Source: Struthio camelus
Lineage: Eukaryota; Chordata; Aves; Struthioniformes; Struthionidae
Assembly: GCF_040807025.1 (NCBI RefSeq)
Contig: NC_090964.1
Coordinates: 3,906,001 to 3,970,000 of the forward strand
DNA length: 64,000 nucleotides
Direction: 5' to 3'
Shown: positions 47,655-60,180 of the stretch, in pieces
How positions within the stretch are numbered: position 1 is the first letter of the stretch
Layout of the letters: each line of letters opens with the position of its first letter
Program-made: the position numbers and the translations under genes
Notes under the pieces: generated by a model
What the model was told of the DNA's origin: nothing
Databases searched by the model: none
What the model saw: only the letters and a program-made list of their open reading frames with translations

Positions 47655-50600
47655 TGCTTAAAGGAAACAGGAGTCTCAGACTTGTCCCATCCCGTTACCC
47701 ATCCATCGAACTGGATCTGAGACAAACTAGTTTTTACAAACTGACCTAATTACTTCTCATTTCCTCTGCTTCCTGTCTCCTGTCAAGGCCAAGAAGGGAA
47801 ATGAGGACTAATCCAAAGGAGGCTTGAGATGCCATCAGTCCAATTGGACTGCAGAAACACCAGGAACTGCATAGGAAAGTTTTGTTCCACTAGATTTCGG
47901 AAATCTCTAACAGATTTTAGAATTTCAGATTTTATTAGAGGCTCTAGTAATAACAAGGGACCATTGTCCTGCAGGGATGACCTGAGCGTGTTGTGAAACA
48001 CCTGGCAAGAGGCACCAAATAAGTGATCACTCCTACTAAATTTATGAACGTCAGGATGCCTGCTGTTGAAAAGCTGTTGTTTTAGTGTTTCTGCAGACAA
48101 AACATGGGCCACAATCCAACCTGCCCTCAAGCCAACACAAGGGCCTGAACGTAGACTGACGGCAGGGTCGAACGGAGGCTTACTTCAGAGGGCATGAACT
48201 GGGCCCAGCACGTCATAAATTGTTTTCCAAGTGATCTGAATTCTGGCCAGCTAGGCAGCTAGCGCCTCCAGCCTAGGCGCTCTGAAGGGAGGCTGACGAT
48301 TACCACTCCCGCGTCTGTACAGAATGAAGCATCCCTGGGGACCATCCTCCGTCAGCCATGCGGTCTTCAGCAACCATTTTCAATCCTGCCACTGCTTTCC
48401 AGGACAGTGCACTGCAGGCTGAGGAGCGACTCTGAAACTACGCCTTCCTATCTAGCAGCAGTTCCCCTGGGCATACTCATAGAGTCAGAATTTCTGACTG
48501 CAGTGACTTAAAAAGGTTGCTATTTCCTTCTTCTCTTGTTATCCTTGCAAAATGAAGGCAGCCGAGAGAGAGGGAGCTGGATCCTGTTCTCACTTGCACA
48601 TAATCAACGCAATGATTTAGGCAGTTCCAGTCACCTATGTAAAGCAACTGAAGGAAATAGGGCAGCACAAGGGTAAGTAGGGGTAGAGCCTTCATTACGC
48701 ATGATGATGTGTGAGGAGGTGAGCAGAGCCAAGGTTGTGCTTGCAGGGCCTACAGTTCAAAACCCTCTTTTAACTTGGAACTAAAGCACATTAGATACCA
48801 GTTATTGAGGAGAAAATCTGGAAAACCCATAATTCTATTTTCCCAGTCATTTTTCTGCAACTGAACTTAAGAATGGGGAGGGGGAAGAAAAAAAAAACCC
48901 TCCTCTTTCTTAGGAATCTGTTTTTAGCTGGTGCATTGGATGAGTGCTGCAGAGAAGTTTCAATATATAATGATTATTATGATTATAATAAAAAATACAA
49001 GCATGCCAAAGAGTACTCACTTCTGTAGCATCAGCAATATCTGTGCATGTCCTAAGAAATTTCTTTCAGATGTCTCTAAATATTCTTCAGCCATGGATAG
49101 TCTAAATTACAGCCTGCTAATTTTAGAGACCATTTCTACAGATACTGTTTTATAACTTCAGATAACAGTTCTGTGACATGCAGTGTTTTTGTAAACCCCA
49201 GTAACACAGCATTTCTCACGGGACTATCATTTAACAGAAATAGCTGATGCAGGTCTCACTGCTTCAGCGGTGAGCCTCTTCTCAAGGATGCAGTGCGCTC
49301 CCAAGTGCATTCCTGCTAGGGCCGCGGGACTGAGTTGGTCTGTCTGTTCCCAGACATTATGCCACACTCGTGGGTGAGATCAGAGACAAAAGCAGCAAAG
49401 CAGCTGGGAAATTAGTAAGGCAGAGATGCAGTCCCTCAAACCCCAGCACTGAGACACACCGGCAGCATGAATTTGTCTCCAAAGAATGCTGAGTGGGTGG
49501 GAGGAGGAGACCGGCTCCCAAGTCACTGATGGAAAATGCTTTGGGTCCAGCCACCTCCCCTGTGGGTTGAAAGGGACTGTGAAATATCCCTCCTTGGAAA
49601 GTTTCCCATGGAAATCTCGCAGAGATAGCACAGAGAGAAACGTGCCAATGTTTGTGTGTGCAAATGGCGGAAGATCATAAGGTCTGGGGGAGGCAGAGAG
49701 TATTTAACCAGGGTGGGGGAAGGGTCCCTGAGAGCTCTCCGATGATGACATTCAAGGGCTTTCACTCTGAGTCTCCAGTTCAAAATTCAGCCCAAACCAG
49801 GAGTGGCTGAAAACTGTCCAGTTGCTCGTAAGAGAAAGAAGGCAGTAATTCCAGATGAGCTCCTACGGAGCAAGTACCTGCACTGCAGGCTTGCTGCTCC
49901 CATTAGCTTCCCTTAATAGGACACAAGGAATGACTCCTCCCCAGTCTTTACATAAAAGAGTAAATTTTCAGACAGGAACACTATTACTTGTGTTAACCCA
50001 GTGACAACAAGTCCACTATGCAGCCAGTGTAAAGAAATGTAATAAAAACCTGGTTTGTACCCTAAAGAGTTCCCGCCCCAAGTTTATATCAGGAAGCAGC
50101 AGATGGACTCCGGTGGACAGTAAGGGAAAACAACAGGACAGTATTAGGTGCTGTGATGTGCTGGACACTCACAGCACAGCAGCCTAAATGTTGTCATCAT
50201 TTTTGTAGACATCTCAGAGTAGAGGTGAGTTGAAGGAGGAAAAAGAAAGTTGGCAGATGTTTTTAGAGAGCTCTTCCCGGCAGGGAAGAAAGGTTTGAAA
50301 ATGTATTACACGGGCAGCGGAGGCTGTTATCACCATTCCGAGGCAGGAGCTGACATTTTGGTAATCAAAAACAGACAACAAGCAGGGTGGTGCTGAGCTG
50401 TGGAGAGCCTTGTTAGTGACACAAGCTTACGTCTGATAGGATATGGAGCGGGCAGGCAGTGAGAGAGGATGCAAAGAGGGCTCAATGTGAATAAAGCACC
50501 AGGAAAATTATTTTTTCCTCCAATTTTCCAAATGCACAGAGACAGAAGGAGATTGCTACTGTTAGCACACAGAATAGGACATCGCAGCTTGGGACTCAGG

Positions 50601-52091
50601 AGTCTGATGAGCATCTGATGAATTTTACTTCTCTATTTTGACAGGAAAGGTTGCGTTTCAGATCTGTTGGACACAAAGAGCTGGCAAGATGCAGACACAG
50701 CCTGAATGCATTAGGAAAAGGTGCCGTGCAAAGATAGGTCCCACAAATAATGGCAGGAAGGTGGTGTTGTCAAGTGCAATCAAGCAAAGGTGCTGAGGAT
50801 GGAAAACTTGAAGCATGACATGCTTTCTCCATGTTGAACTTGAGCTGATGGTTACAGCAGGATTCCCCTCATCTCACCTCAGTCATCTCCAAGGTGACTA
50901 CCCAGGCCAAGTTAGTCACGTTGCACTCTCTATAGACAAGAATACTCTGGTGACAACATCCCACTTATCGCTGCTGATTTGGTGCATACTCCTCAGAGAG
51001 AAGAATAAAAACAGGCTGCATCAGCAATGCTGCTTTTCTGAAGAGGATTCAGTTCTGTAACAACAAGGGGAAGTAGCTTGCCGCCTTCTCCTGCCACTGG
51101 AGAAGCTGTGGCCCACTGACAGCAAGGTGGGGGCCCAGGGAGCTAGAATAACACCCGAGGAACAGAGGTCCTGGTTCTGGGAAGAGATCTCCTTTTTCCT
51201 GCTTTGAGATGAGCTGCTGCCTGCAAATAGATCTAGATGGTAGCAGCAGCACACAGTTTATTCCAGACAAGTCCCAGCCAACTCAGAGTGTGTTATACTC
51301 AGGGAAGTAAGGACCATTTTCAAATATATCAGGAAACCCTTTTTGCATTGACACTTCAGGACAGGATATTTCCCTTAAAAAATATTATTGAAAATAAACC
51401 CTTGCCTGGAATTACTTTTCTCCAAATTTTGCACAAGTACAAAAAAGTCTGCCCAAAGTACCAATATACCATGAAAAGTTTTGCTGAGACCAGAATATAT
51501 TCCTGCTTCTCTCCAGAAAGCTACAAAAGCAACCATCCTTGTTTATTCTATGACTGCGGCACTCTTCTCAAGCTGGGGAGGGATACATAGACTTCTGGCG
51601 GTCTCTCATGTACACATCTTCATACAGGACACGGGGGCATCCTTCCAGCTCAGACTTTGTTGGAAGATGTGCTGCTGTCTGAAGATCAGGCGACACTAAA
51701 CCCCACAAGAATCCGAGGCAACTCCTCCTCAAAACCACTCGTCTTCCTCTCTCTTAGATAAACACTGAGTGGTAGGAAGCTGCCAACAACCACCAGCACT
51801 CGTGGGATCACCATCCAGCTGGGAGTTCCCTTGACAGGGCCATCTGCAGAGGAGATTGAAGCCATCTGATTCCAGGCACAGTTCATGAACCCACTGCTCC
51901 AGATGTGACCTTGGCTGTTGGAGACTTCAGCGGTTCTGGTGACACGACTCACACTTCGTAAGAGACGGCAGGAAGGCCACAGAGAATGTCTGTACAAAAA
52001 TAACTGGCTGCCGTTACTGCTGACACGTCCTCTGCTCTCCAGCATTTCTGGGCTGTGCAGGAAAAGGAGGACTGTGAAGTCCCCTTTTGAA

Positions 52092-52104
52092 GGGGGGGGG
52101 GGGG
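52092..52104. repeat. Homopolymer G run
   Basis: Thirteen G on the plus strand in the intron. Exact length uncertain. Confidence 0.8.
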
Positions 52105-54779
52105 CAGAGTTAGAAACTATAACTCGCTGCTCTTCAGTGCAAGAAAAAAAAGAATTCCCCAAACTTCAGCAGGGAGACCCTGAACACGTTTTTATGCAGA
52201 GGTGCCCTCGAGAGTTGCTACACTGCACAACAGCAATGCATCAGGCAACCAGAGGTGCAGTATGAGAAATCACTGGGACTGATTCTGCTAGAAAAGTGAA
52301 GCTGCAAATCGTAAAAGTTCATAGGACCAGTATCTAGAACACAGTAGAGGAATGACATCTGTCAGAGTTCTCCTATTTTCTAGACTGCTGCCACCTGCAA
52401 GTATTCTTTATGCTGTATTAGCACTTTCTTTATTTACTATCACTTTTAAGGGTGCAAGCATAGAGTAAGGCCACAGTTTTCCTTCTGGGATGCTGCCAGT
52501 GAGCTTAGTAAACCTATACAGTGACATCCACCTAACGGTACAATCTGCAAAGACACAAACACTCACAGTTCCTATTGACTTCAATGAGTTCTGCCCATTA
52601 CTCAGCACCTCTGAAGATTAAGCCCTTCTTTGTGTGATGATCTGAGCTTTCAGTTCAACAAGTTTAACTCAATATTCAACATATGAAGAGCTGAATTTAT
52701 AATAAATTATTATTATTAACTATACTTCGCAGCAAAACTAACATGTTCCATCTTTAAAACTCAAAGTCATTGACAACTTGGGTAAATAAGATTAATTATC
52801 CTTTAGTTGTCCTGTCATCGCACATTCACACATAACACATACACAGGAGGTCTCACTACAGTTCTCAGCATTATTCGCCATTGGAAAGGAAAGAAAATAT
52901 CCACAAACCAAGACAACTCCAGAGCTGTGCAAAATATTGCTCCTCTCCGTTCTCTTGTCAAAGCCATGTTGCGCACTGCCTAAGTAAGCACATACCCAAG
53001 GTTACTTAGCTTTTTTCAGTTCTGGTGAAAATCTGACAAATCCTATTTAGCCTAAACTCTCCCAAGCCTCTTGTTTAGGTACTGCATTTCCCCAGCAACA
53101 CTATTTCTAATGTCCCGACCCCTGCAACACCAATGCAGGGGCCTTGCGCAAGCAAATACTGCCTCTCCCCAGTGACTGATTCCAATTATCCAGTTATGGC
53201 CTCCTAATTTTTCACCCCACAGAAGCTTTCCTACCTCAAGTAGAGGACTGTATTTTTAGTACACTCAGTTCACTTTTGGGGAAGGTTCTTACTTTACCTA
53301 AACCTGCTTGCAGGCACAGGGCTGCGCTGGCACTTTAGAAAAAATAACCCAAGGCTTGGAAGCACTCTTTGGTCTTGAAAGTAGACTGGAAACTACACAG
53401 TTGAATCTCAGAAGAGAAGCGTAAGTGCTCAGCTTCTTGCAACCTTGAAAACCACATAATTCTGCCGTTAAATAGTTTGTTTAAATAAGAATGGCAAGAA
53501 ATTCACAAACATTGAAAACCACTAGTTTAACTACTGATCTAAAACATCTGCAAGAAATATTTGCTCTTTGAAAGTGCCGCTACTGTGTTGCTAACCCAAC
53601 CAAGAGTTACACAAACCAGTTCAATCATGTCCAGTGTCTACAAGAAGCCAAAACACCAAACAGAGGGGTTTACAGAAACTGAGCTATATACATCTGATTA
53701 TTCCTCCATGTTTGTCATACCACATCTTGAATAACATTTAGAGAGAAGAGGAGCTAAGCTAATCTATGCAGAAATGCATGACCTTCCAAAAAACCAAACA
53801 GTCATGCACAGAAGATCCCATGTGAATATGATCAGAATCAGCCAAAATCCAGACTGTAATCTCCCATTAGAGCACCCCTGCCTGCAAGATCTTACGATTC
53901 TTCAGTCTCATCACTAGACCTGCACAAACAGCAAAGCAGAGTTGCAAAAATACCTTATTAGGACACATTACCTTTTGCCTGAGGTTCTACACATGAAGAT
54001 GCATCCACTTATAGCCAGTCTGGATTCGTATTTTTCAACAAAAAGGCTAGAATTTCTCACAGGTGTTTGAAGTGTGACAGCCCACCCCACCCTCCTTTTT
54101 CGCTCAATCAATTTTGTGGAACTGCGTGACTGGCGGCAGCTCACTTCTCCCAGAACAGGAAAGGGAGAACTGACTGTAATTACTGACTGCAGCCATTTAC
54201 GCTACCTAGAGAACTGATGACTACCTGTAATTGATGGTAGACCTCTGGGGTTCAGGACAGGAGAATGACTTTCCACACTTGCAGTGAGTAATCACAGCTT
54301 TTTGCCACTCCTTCATCCTGAAGAAACTGAGCTGGGCTGATAGCCCCCTTATATCACTTTATGATTCGGAGATCATGGGATCAGGCTGGAGGTGCATCTG
54401 CCTGGACCACTTCCCTAGTGAGCTCCTCTCCAAGAAAGACTGAAAAGCTAAAACTAAAATGCAAGCAAGCAGCCTTTATCATAATAAAAACTAAAAGTAC
54501 AGCTTTTACACAGTGAAAATTCAAAGTAATTGTGAAGATCAAAAACAACAAAAAAAAAAGTTTACATGCAGCTCTGCCCACTACATGCTTGCAGTTGGAG
54601 CTCTGAGCAGCAGCAGACTCTGCTCATTCCCCCTGGTGCTGCTGGTCTTCCTTCCGTCTGCTCCCTGCCACATCTCTCATACCCCTCCCCACTTGAGCAA
54701 GCCCAGTGGCTTCCCAAGAGAAGGAATGAACCCACCTTCCTTCCAAGGTGTTCTACTTGACACAACTGTTTAGAGGAAT

Positions 54780-54823
54780 ATATGTGTATATATACATATA
54801 TATATATGTATGTATGTATGTAT
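54780..54823. repeat. TA / TATG microsatellite
   Basis: TA units give way to four GTAT repeats. Intronic simple repeat. Confidence 0.85.
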
Positions 54824-55945
54824 AAAACTGGGAACACACAAATAAAACAAGTATCGTCCCTCACTGTCTTCCTTCAGCCCCTCTGCAGCTCCTGGAGGGT
54901 TTAGGTCAGTTTGAGAAACACTGGTATAAGGATGTTAAAACTATTGCAGATCTTCCAACACATTCCAGTACCAAACCAGGAAGAACTGAAAGACTTTTTT
55001 TTAAACATAGCATCTGGCTCTCATAATTCTCACTACTTCAGGAGGTTAAGAGGCTTTACTCACTACTTACAGGCATTTATACCATTAGTACAACCGGTGT
55101 GCTCACTTCCCTCTTCTCTCACTGTAGGGTATGAGTACACCTTTGAAGTTAAGTAGAAAAGTAAAATTTTCCAAAACTATTTAGGAATCCAAATCTTTGG
55201 TGGGTTCTTAATTCCCAGTCTCAGGCACACGGTCCATTTCTAGGTCAAATCCCTAGTCAGTGTCTTTCATGCATTTGTGCTATTTTTTGCAAATAGGATT
55301 TAGGCACATTTTCCTCTCAGACCTCTACTATTTCCATCATGCAGACTGTTCCCTACAATTTCACATCCCATCTGTCCTCATTAGGTTTCTCTCATAGTCC
55401 TTAATATTAAAGCGATTTTAAAATGAACTACTACATTCTGTAAGATTAAAAAAAAAAAAAAACAGGGATCAGATTAACATCTGCCTTGAGAAGAGATCGG
55501 TCTCCTCAAAAATAATGTTTTCACCATTACATAGAGAAGAAAAAGGAAGTCCCCAAAAGCCAGTTCAGAATTATAGTCTCAGTCATCTTCCTGCCATTTA
55601 CCTAGTGGAATATGGATTGAGTAATAGGCTGTCAGGTCTGGGTCTGTCTATTTGGACATCAGGTTTCTAATTGATTGCACAGTACTTGGAATCTATTAAA
55701 GGGCTCCTATAAATTACATTTCTGTATAGGACAGGCTGCCTAGATGTGCAGATGTTAAGAGCTGGCTAATCCTAAGTAAACCTGGTAAAAACGTTTGCCG
55801 TCTCAAATTTTCCACTGAATTAATTGTAGAGATTGTGACACTGAATCAATAAAGTGAAAGCCCTATAATCTTGGTTTGCCACAAGCCTGTAAGTAGTCTG
55901 CTGAAGTGGAGACCTTACTATTCCAGACATTTGGCCCATATCAAA

Positions 55946-55991
55946 CAGAATAAGACAGAATAAGACATAATGTCAGAATAAGACATTATGT
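55946..55991. repeat. Three CAGAATAAGA copies with a 10-bp hairpin
   Basis: CAGAATAAGA occurs at 55946, 55956 and 55974. The inverted repeat ACATAATGTC (55965-55974) and GACATTATGT (55982-55991) brackets a 7-base loop and overlaps the third copy. Confidence 0.75.
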
Positions 55992-56279
55992 ATCATGCCT
56001 GTGAATCTGAGATGTAGAAGGACAGCCTAGGTGATCATGGACTTAACTTTAGTATTTCACACAGATTCTTTTACATTATCATTTTTCAAAACGCTGACAA
56101 AATAAAATGTTCGTCTTGCCTTTTGCTGAACTGCAAAAAATGCTTATTCTTATGAAACTGAGAGCATGTACAACCTTGGAAATGCACATACACGTGAGTC
56201 CTATTAATTTGGTACCTGCATGTGTCCATTGCTACATTATTTTCCCTATCCTGAGACCATCTTTGAACTCCTCTTTCTC

Positions 56280-56820
56280 TCTTTGCTTCTTTGCTGGCAC
56301 CGACTTTTACCATTTTTCCTTTCATCCCATTGTTGTGGGAGCTCAGATCTCTCAGCCTGACCCCCTTCTGCTTGGATAATTGCAATCTCTTGCCTTGTAA
56401 CCAATTTCTACTTCATTCCAGTTTGGCTGCCAAAATTATCTGTCTGATCAAACCACACTCTTCCCTTCCACTGGCTTTGCCTTACCTGTATGATCAAGGC
56501 ACTCTGAAATGCCTTTGTGCGTCTCTTTCTCTGCTCTTGGTTGTCATGATTTCTCTCATCTCCCATGCATCATGCTGCTCTGTCAATAGCCCTAGACTTC
56601 AAAAAACCCTCTGGCACCCTCAATCCTTAATGCTGTTTATCCATTTTGCTTAGTAGCTCTTCAATACAAAATGCATACTAATGCACCGGTCACTATCTCG
56701 CACTCTCTCCACCTGGGACTATAGGGTCTTCTTCCCCTTGTTTAGCTTCTCCAAAGTGTTCAGCACTTTGTGTCCTCACTATGGAGAACAACTCTAGAGT
56801 AGTGCGCGCAGTGTTTCATA
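56280..56820 (+). repeat. Possible degraded L2/CR1-type LINE 3' fragment
   Basis: Translation near 56370-56450 gives LDNCNLL...LAAKIICLIKPHSSLPL. This resembles the end of L2-type reverse transcriptases (LDYCNSLL...AARLI...). Some 300 bases further on, 'CACCTGGGACTATAGGGTCTTCTTCCCC' and 'TTCAGCACTTTGTG' resemble the L2-like 3' tail (AGACTGTAAGCTCCTTGGGGC...TACAGCGCCTAGCAC). It is strongly eroded, and recognition is by eye. Confidence 0.4.
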
Positions 56821-57786
56821 AGCAAATCCCAGGCCCTGAAATGAGGTGAAGTCACATATAGTTCTGGGAAAGAGGTAACATTTCAGGCACTTGCAATGGT
56901 CTGACCAGCCCCATGGAGAGCCATCAGGTCTAGCAAAGAAACACCCACTGCTCCTCCTCATCTGGCCAGACAGAACCTTGGATGTACAAGGTGCTATAAG
57001 CCAAGCAATTGCTAGAACATATGCAATTATGTTATTCGTAAACTTTTAAGTCGTTTAGTGCTACAGTAACAGACTGACAGCTCTGGAAGCTGGAGCATTT
57101 GTTGTTCCCCAAATAAGGTATAGAGCAATGTCAGCAAGGCAGGTTTGCCCTTTGCAGGTACCCCAGGCACCTATGCAAGGAAAGCTGTGTCTTCATGTAA
57201 CACAGAGAAGACAAAATGTCATAAACAACTGGAGGCTGGCAAAACCCTGTAGGGAATGCTCTCTTTAGCAAGAGCACTGTCTTCTTCCAGACAAGGAGCA
57301 CATTCAGCCTCTGCCCCACTGCAACTGCATCGCCCGGGGGAGCCCTACTGGCAGGCCCGTAAGGATGCTTATAGTGATCTGCAGTCAGGATGAGAGAAAT
57401 GCCTGCAGAAAGGTGAGCATCCCACACAAGGTCAGACAGAAAACTGGAGATAACTTTTTTTAATAATTGACTGGAGAAAATTAACAGCAAGCTGCATTAT
57501 GAGCGCCTGCCAGAAGGATGTGTCAAGAAAGCGGGCTGGCTGTACAGACAAAAATAATGTAGAAAAAATAATAAAGGAAATCAGACAACAGCCTAGGCTA
57601 AATCCTTCTGTGTTTGTCTAACTTCCTGGGAAAACAGCACTAAGCCACACAATGAATCCAATTTATCAAGTGAAGTGACGAGATATTCATGGCTGGAAAT
57701 GGGTTAAAACATTAACAATTCCCACTGAAGAATATGAAGACATTTTAAAGATATAATAGAATCAAGCTTTGCAGCAGGTGAGCTTG

Positions 57787-57890
57787 TGAGTCCCCTCTCA
57801 CAAACAAGGAAACTGAAGCATAGAAAGACGGATTTATCCAAGATCACGGTGAGTCACGGGTAGAGGATGGGTATACAATCCACAATTCAC
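57787..57890 (-). repeat. MIR-family SINE fragment
   Basis: The plus strand reads CAAGGAAACTGAAGCATAGA, then 'GGATTTATCCAAGATCAC', 'GTGAGTCACGGGTAGAGGATGGG' and 'ACAATCCAC'. This follows the reverse complement of MIR (GAGGAAACTGAGGCACAGAG...CTTGCCCAAGGTCACACAG...GGCAGAGCTGGGATTCGAACC) over about 100 bases. It is an old copy in minus orientation. Confidence 0.6.
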
Positions 57891-59149
57891 AAGTCACAGT
57901 TATCTGCTGTAGCCACTACCATTCTCTAGAATATGTTTAGGAGGCCAAGGAACAGTATGTTCAGGAACTGCTCAGCAAAAACACAGCTGGTATTAAAGGA
58001 AAGCCGTCTTTAGTGCTCCGAGCTGTAGGCACACGGGGACATTCTGCATTTCAGAGCCCAGATGGAGGTGGTGCTGGGAGGGCCAGTCATCACTGCACCC
58101 AAAACGCAAACAGCATGGGGGACCATGCACTCCTCAACATTTTTCCTCCAGCTGGGTCAGGGCTAGGGAGATGACTGAGACTGGGTCCATTTTTAGCTGA
58201 CCGAAATACATGCCGGATTTAATGCTGCTTTGTGTACCCACATCCACAAGGTGAAAACAAAGGCAGTAGTAAAGAGCGTATCAAACGTAAATGACGCCGA
58301 CTCCACCGGCCCACAAGAAGTATTCACGGGCTATCCGATCATGGGGTGCAATGACTGTCATGAAAATCCAGGGTTCAAGCTCTGAGCTCTGGCACGAAAT
58401 TACAACATTTGTATCTCGCATGAAGCTTCAGTATCGGTTATACAACCAGAAGCTACTCTTGACAGAAATTAATAACCTGTTTTAAAGTTAATAACCTGAG
58501 GTTACTTCTATATTATACAAGGTTACTTATACAAGAGCTCTTGGCATGCAGCACCATCTGCTGAGTGGCAGGTTCAGTAATTGGCGCTGTTACAGAGCCA
58601 TCCCACACTTCCACTCCAAAAGGAAATCTGTTAGCTCTCCCAGACACACCACTTCTTATCTAATACATCTAGTCAGCTGCTTACAGCGAGCAGACAGATG
58701 CACCGAGAGGTGCAGAGTGTGATTCAAACAAGTTACATCTTTGCTTTGTTTCTCTCCGCACCTCCTCTATCTGCTCTTCCAAACTTCTCACTTTCCTCCT
58801 CTTTCACTCTGCTTCCTGCCGTCTACCTTGCTGCTCCTGATCCAAGAAAAGATTTCCTGAACAGACTTCTACAAACAACTGATTTTTCACTTTCTTGGCA
58901 ACTCCAAGATTTATCAGGGAAAAATGTTTTTTTAAGTAAACCCAAAATTAAAAAGGAAAAAATCCAAATTTTCGTGAAGACATATTATGGAATAAAAGCA
59001 TTTGTTTCAGGTCAATTGGAACATTTTCTTCCATCACTGCTTCCATTTTAGCTTTTAAAGACATTTCAAAGTAAAAAAGCAAGGATTTTCAAAGCAAAAG
59101 GCATACAATTTTTTCATTTTTGAAATCCTTTTTCTCTAGTTGCTATTTT

Positions 59150-59345
59150 TCTGTGCTGCTATTCCTGAATATAATCTTTCAAGCAGCCTTTCCCACTGCC
59201 TGCACACCCATCTCTTCAAACAACCTCTCCTTTCAACTTGTCAGCAGTGGTATAATTCACAAATCCGTCCTCCTTAAAATTGCCACCCTGTGTCTTGTCT
59301 TCTTTGGACTGTTAGCTTTTTAAGCAGAAAATGTGCTTTGCTTGT
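59150..59345 (+). repeat. Possible second L2-like 3' fragment
   Basis: A phrase 'GGACTGTTAGCTTTTTAAGCAGAAAATGTGC' near 59306-59336 resembles the 'AGACTGTAAGCTCCTTGGGGCAGGGAC' part of an L2-like LINE tail. It is preceded by CT-rich sequence typical of such elements. Low confidence. Confidence 0.25.
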
Positions 59346-60104
59346 GCTATGAAAAAAAAAAAAAAGAGTGCAAACGTATGGTGCTTAAAGGAGACCTTAT
59401 GTTCTCTTCGCAGGTGGGAGAAATAAGGCTTATCCCCGGCGCTGTCTGGTGCACGCTGTCGGGTGCAGCCCCCATCACCCGCGAGGCCGGACCCCGGGGA
59501 GCGTTACCGTCGTGACCCTTTGGGCTACACCCAAACCCCGCGGATGCAGACTCGCAGAAGCCGGCTTCTTACAGGCCAATGGAGGCCAGGCACTTTTGCG
59601 AGGATCCCCGAATTGCTGCCAGCATTTTACCTGACGTGACTTTTTTCACAGAAGCATTAACGACACTGGGACATGCTTTTGCCTTCCCTTTTGTCAGCCC
59701 CTCCCAACACAAGCTAGCTAAGCATTTTTAAATCTGCCTAGGCAATAGAGTGGTCTCAAAGCCAGTGGCAGGAAAGCTCTCCTTTCCTCACTTTCTTGCA
59801 AAGTCCTATCTGAAAAACATATAAAAAAAATCCACATATCAGAAACTTCTTTTTTTAAAGGTCTTTCACAGAAGCAGGATAATTATATGTGCACAAGCTG
59901 ATATTTGGGACTTTTAAATCATGTTTTGTGTAGCAGCTTGACAGATGTAGGACCAGATTTTCAGAAGTGCTGCGCAGACAGTGCTGCCTAAAAGGAGCAC
60001 AGCAATGCTTTCAACATGCCTGAAGACAGAGAAAATCCAGCAACCAAAGTCCACAAGAGCCTCAAATTAATAGGGAGTGATCAGTCTGACTATACAAAAC
60101 ACAC

Positions 60105-60180
60105 ATAAAATATGTATATAAAGATAAGTATATAAAGATATATCTACATAATATATAAATACTGGTTATATAAAATATCA
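60105..60180. repeat. AT-rich low-complexity patch
   Basis: Repeated TATATAAAGATA-like units, two of them nearly identical in tandem (about 60112-60140). Intronic. Confidence 0.75.
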
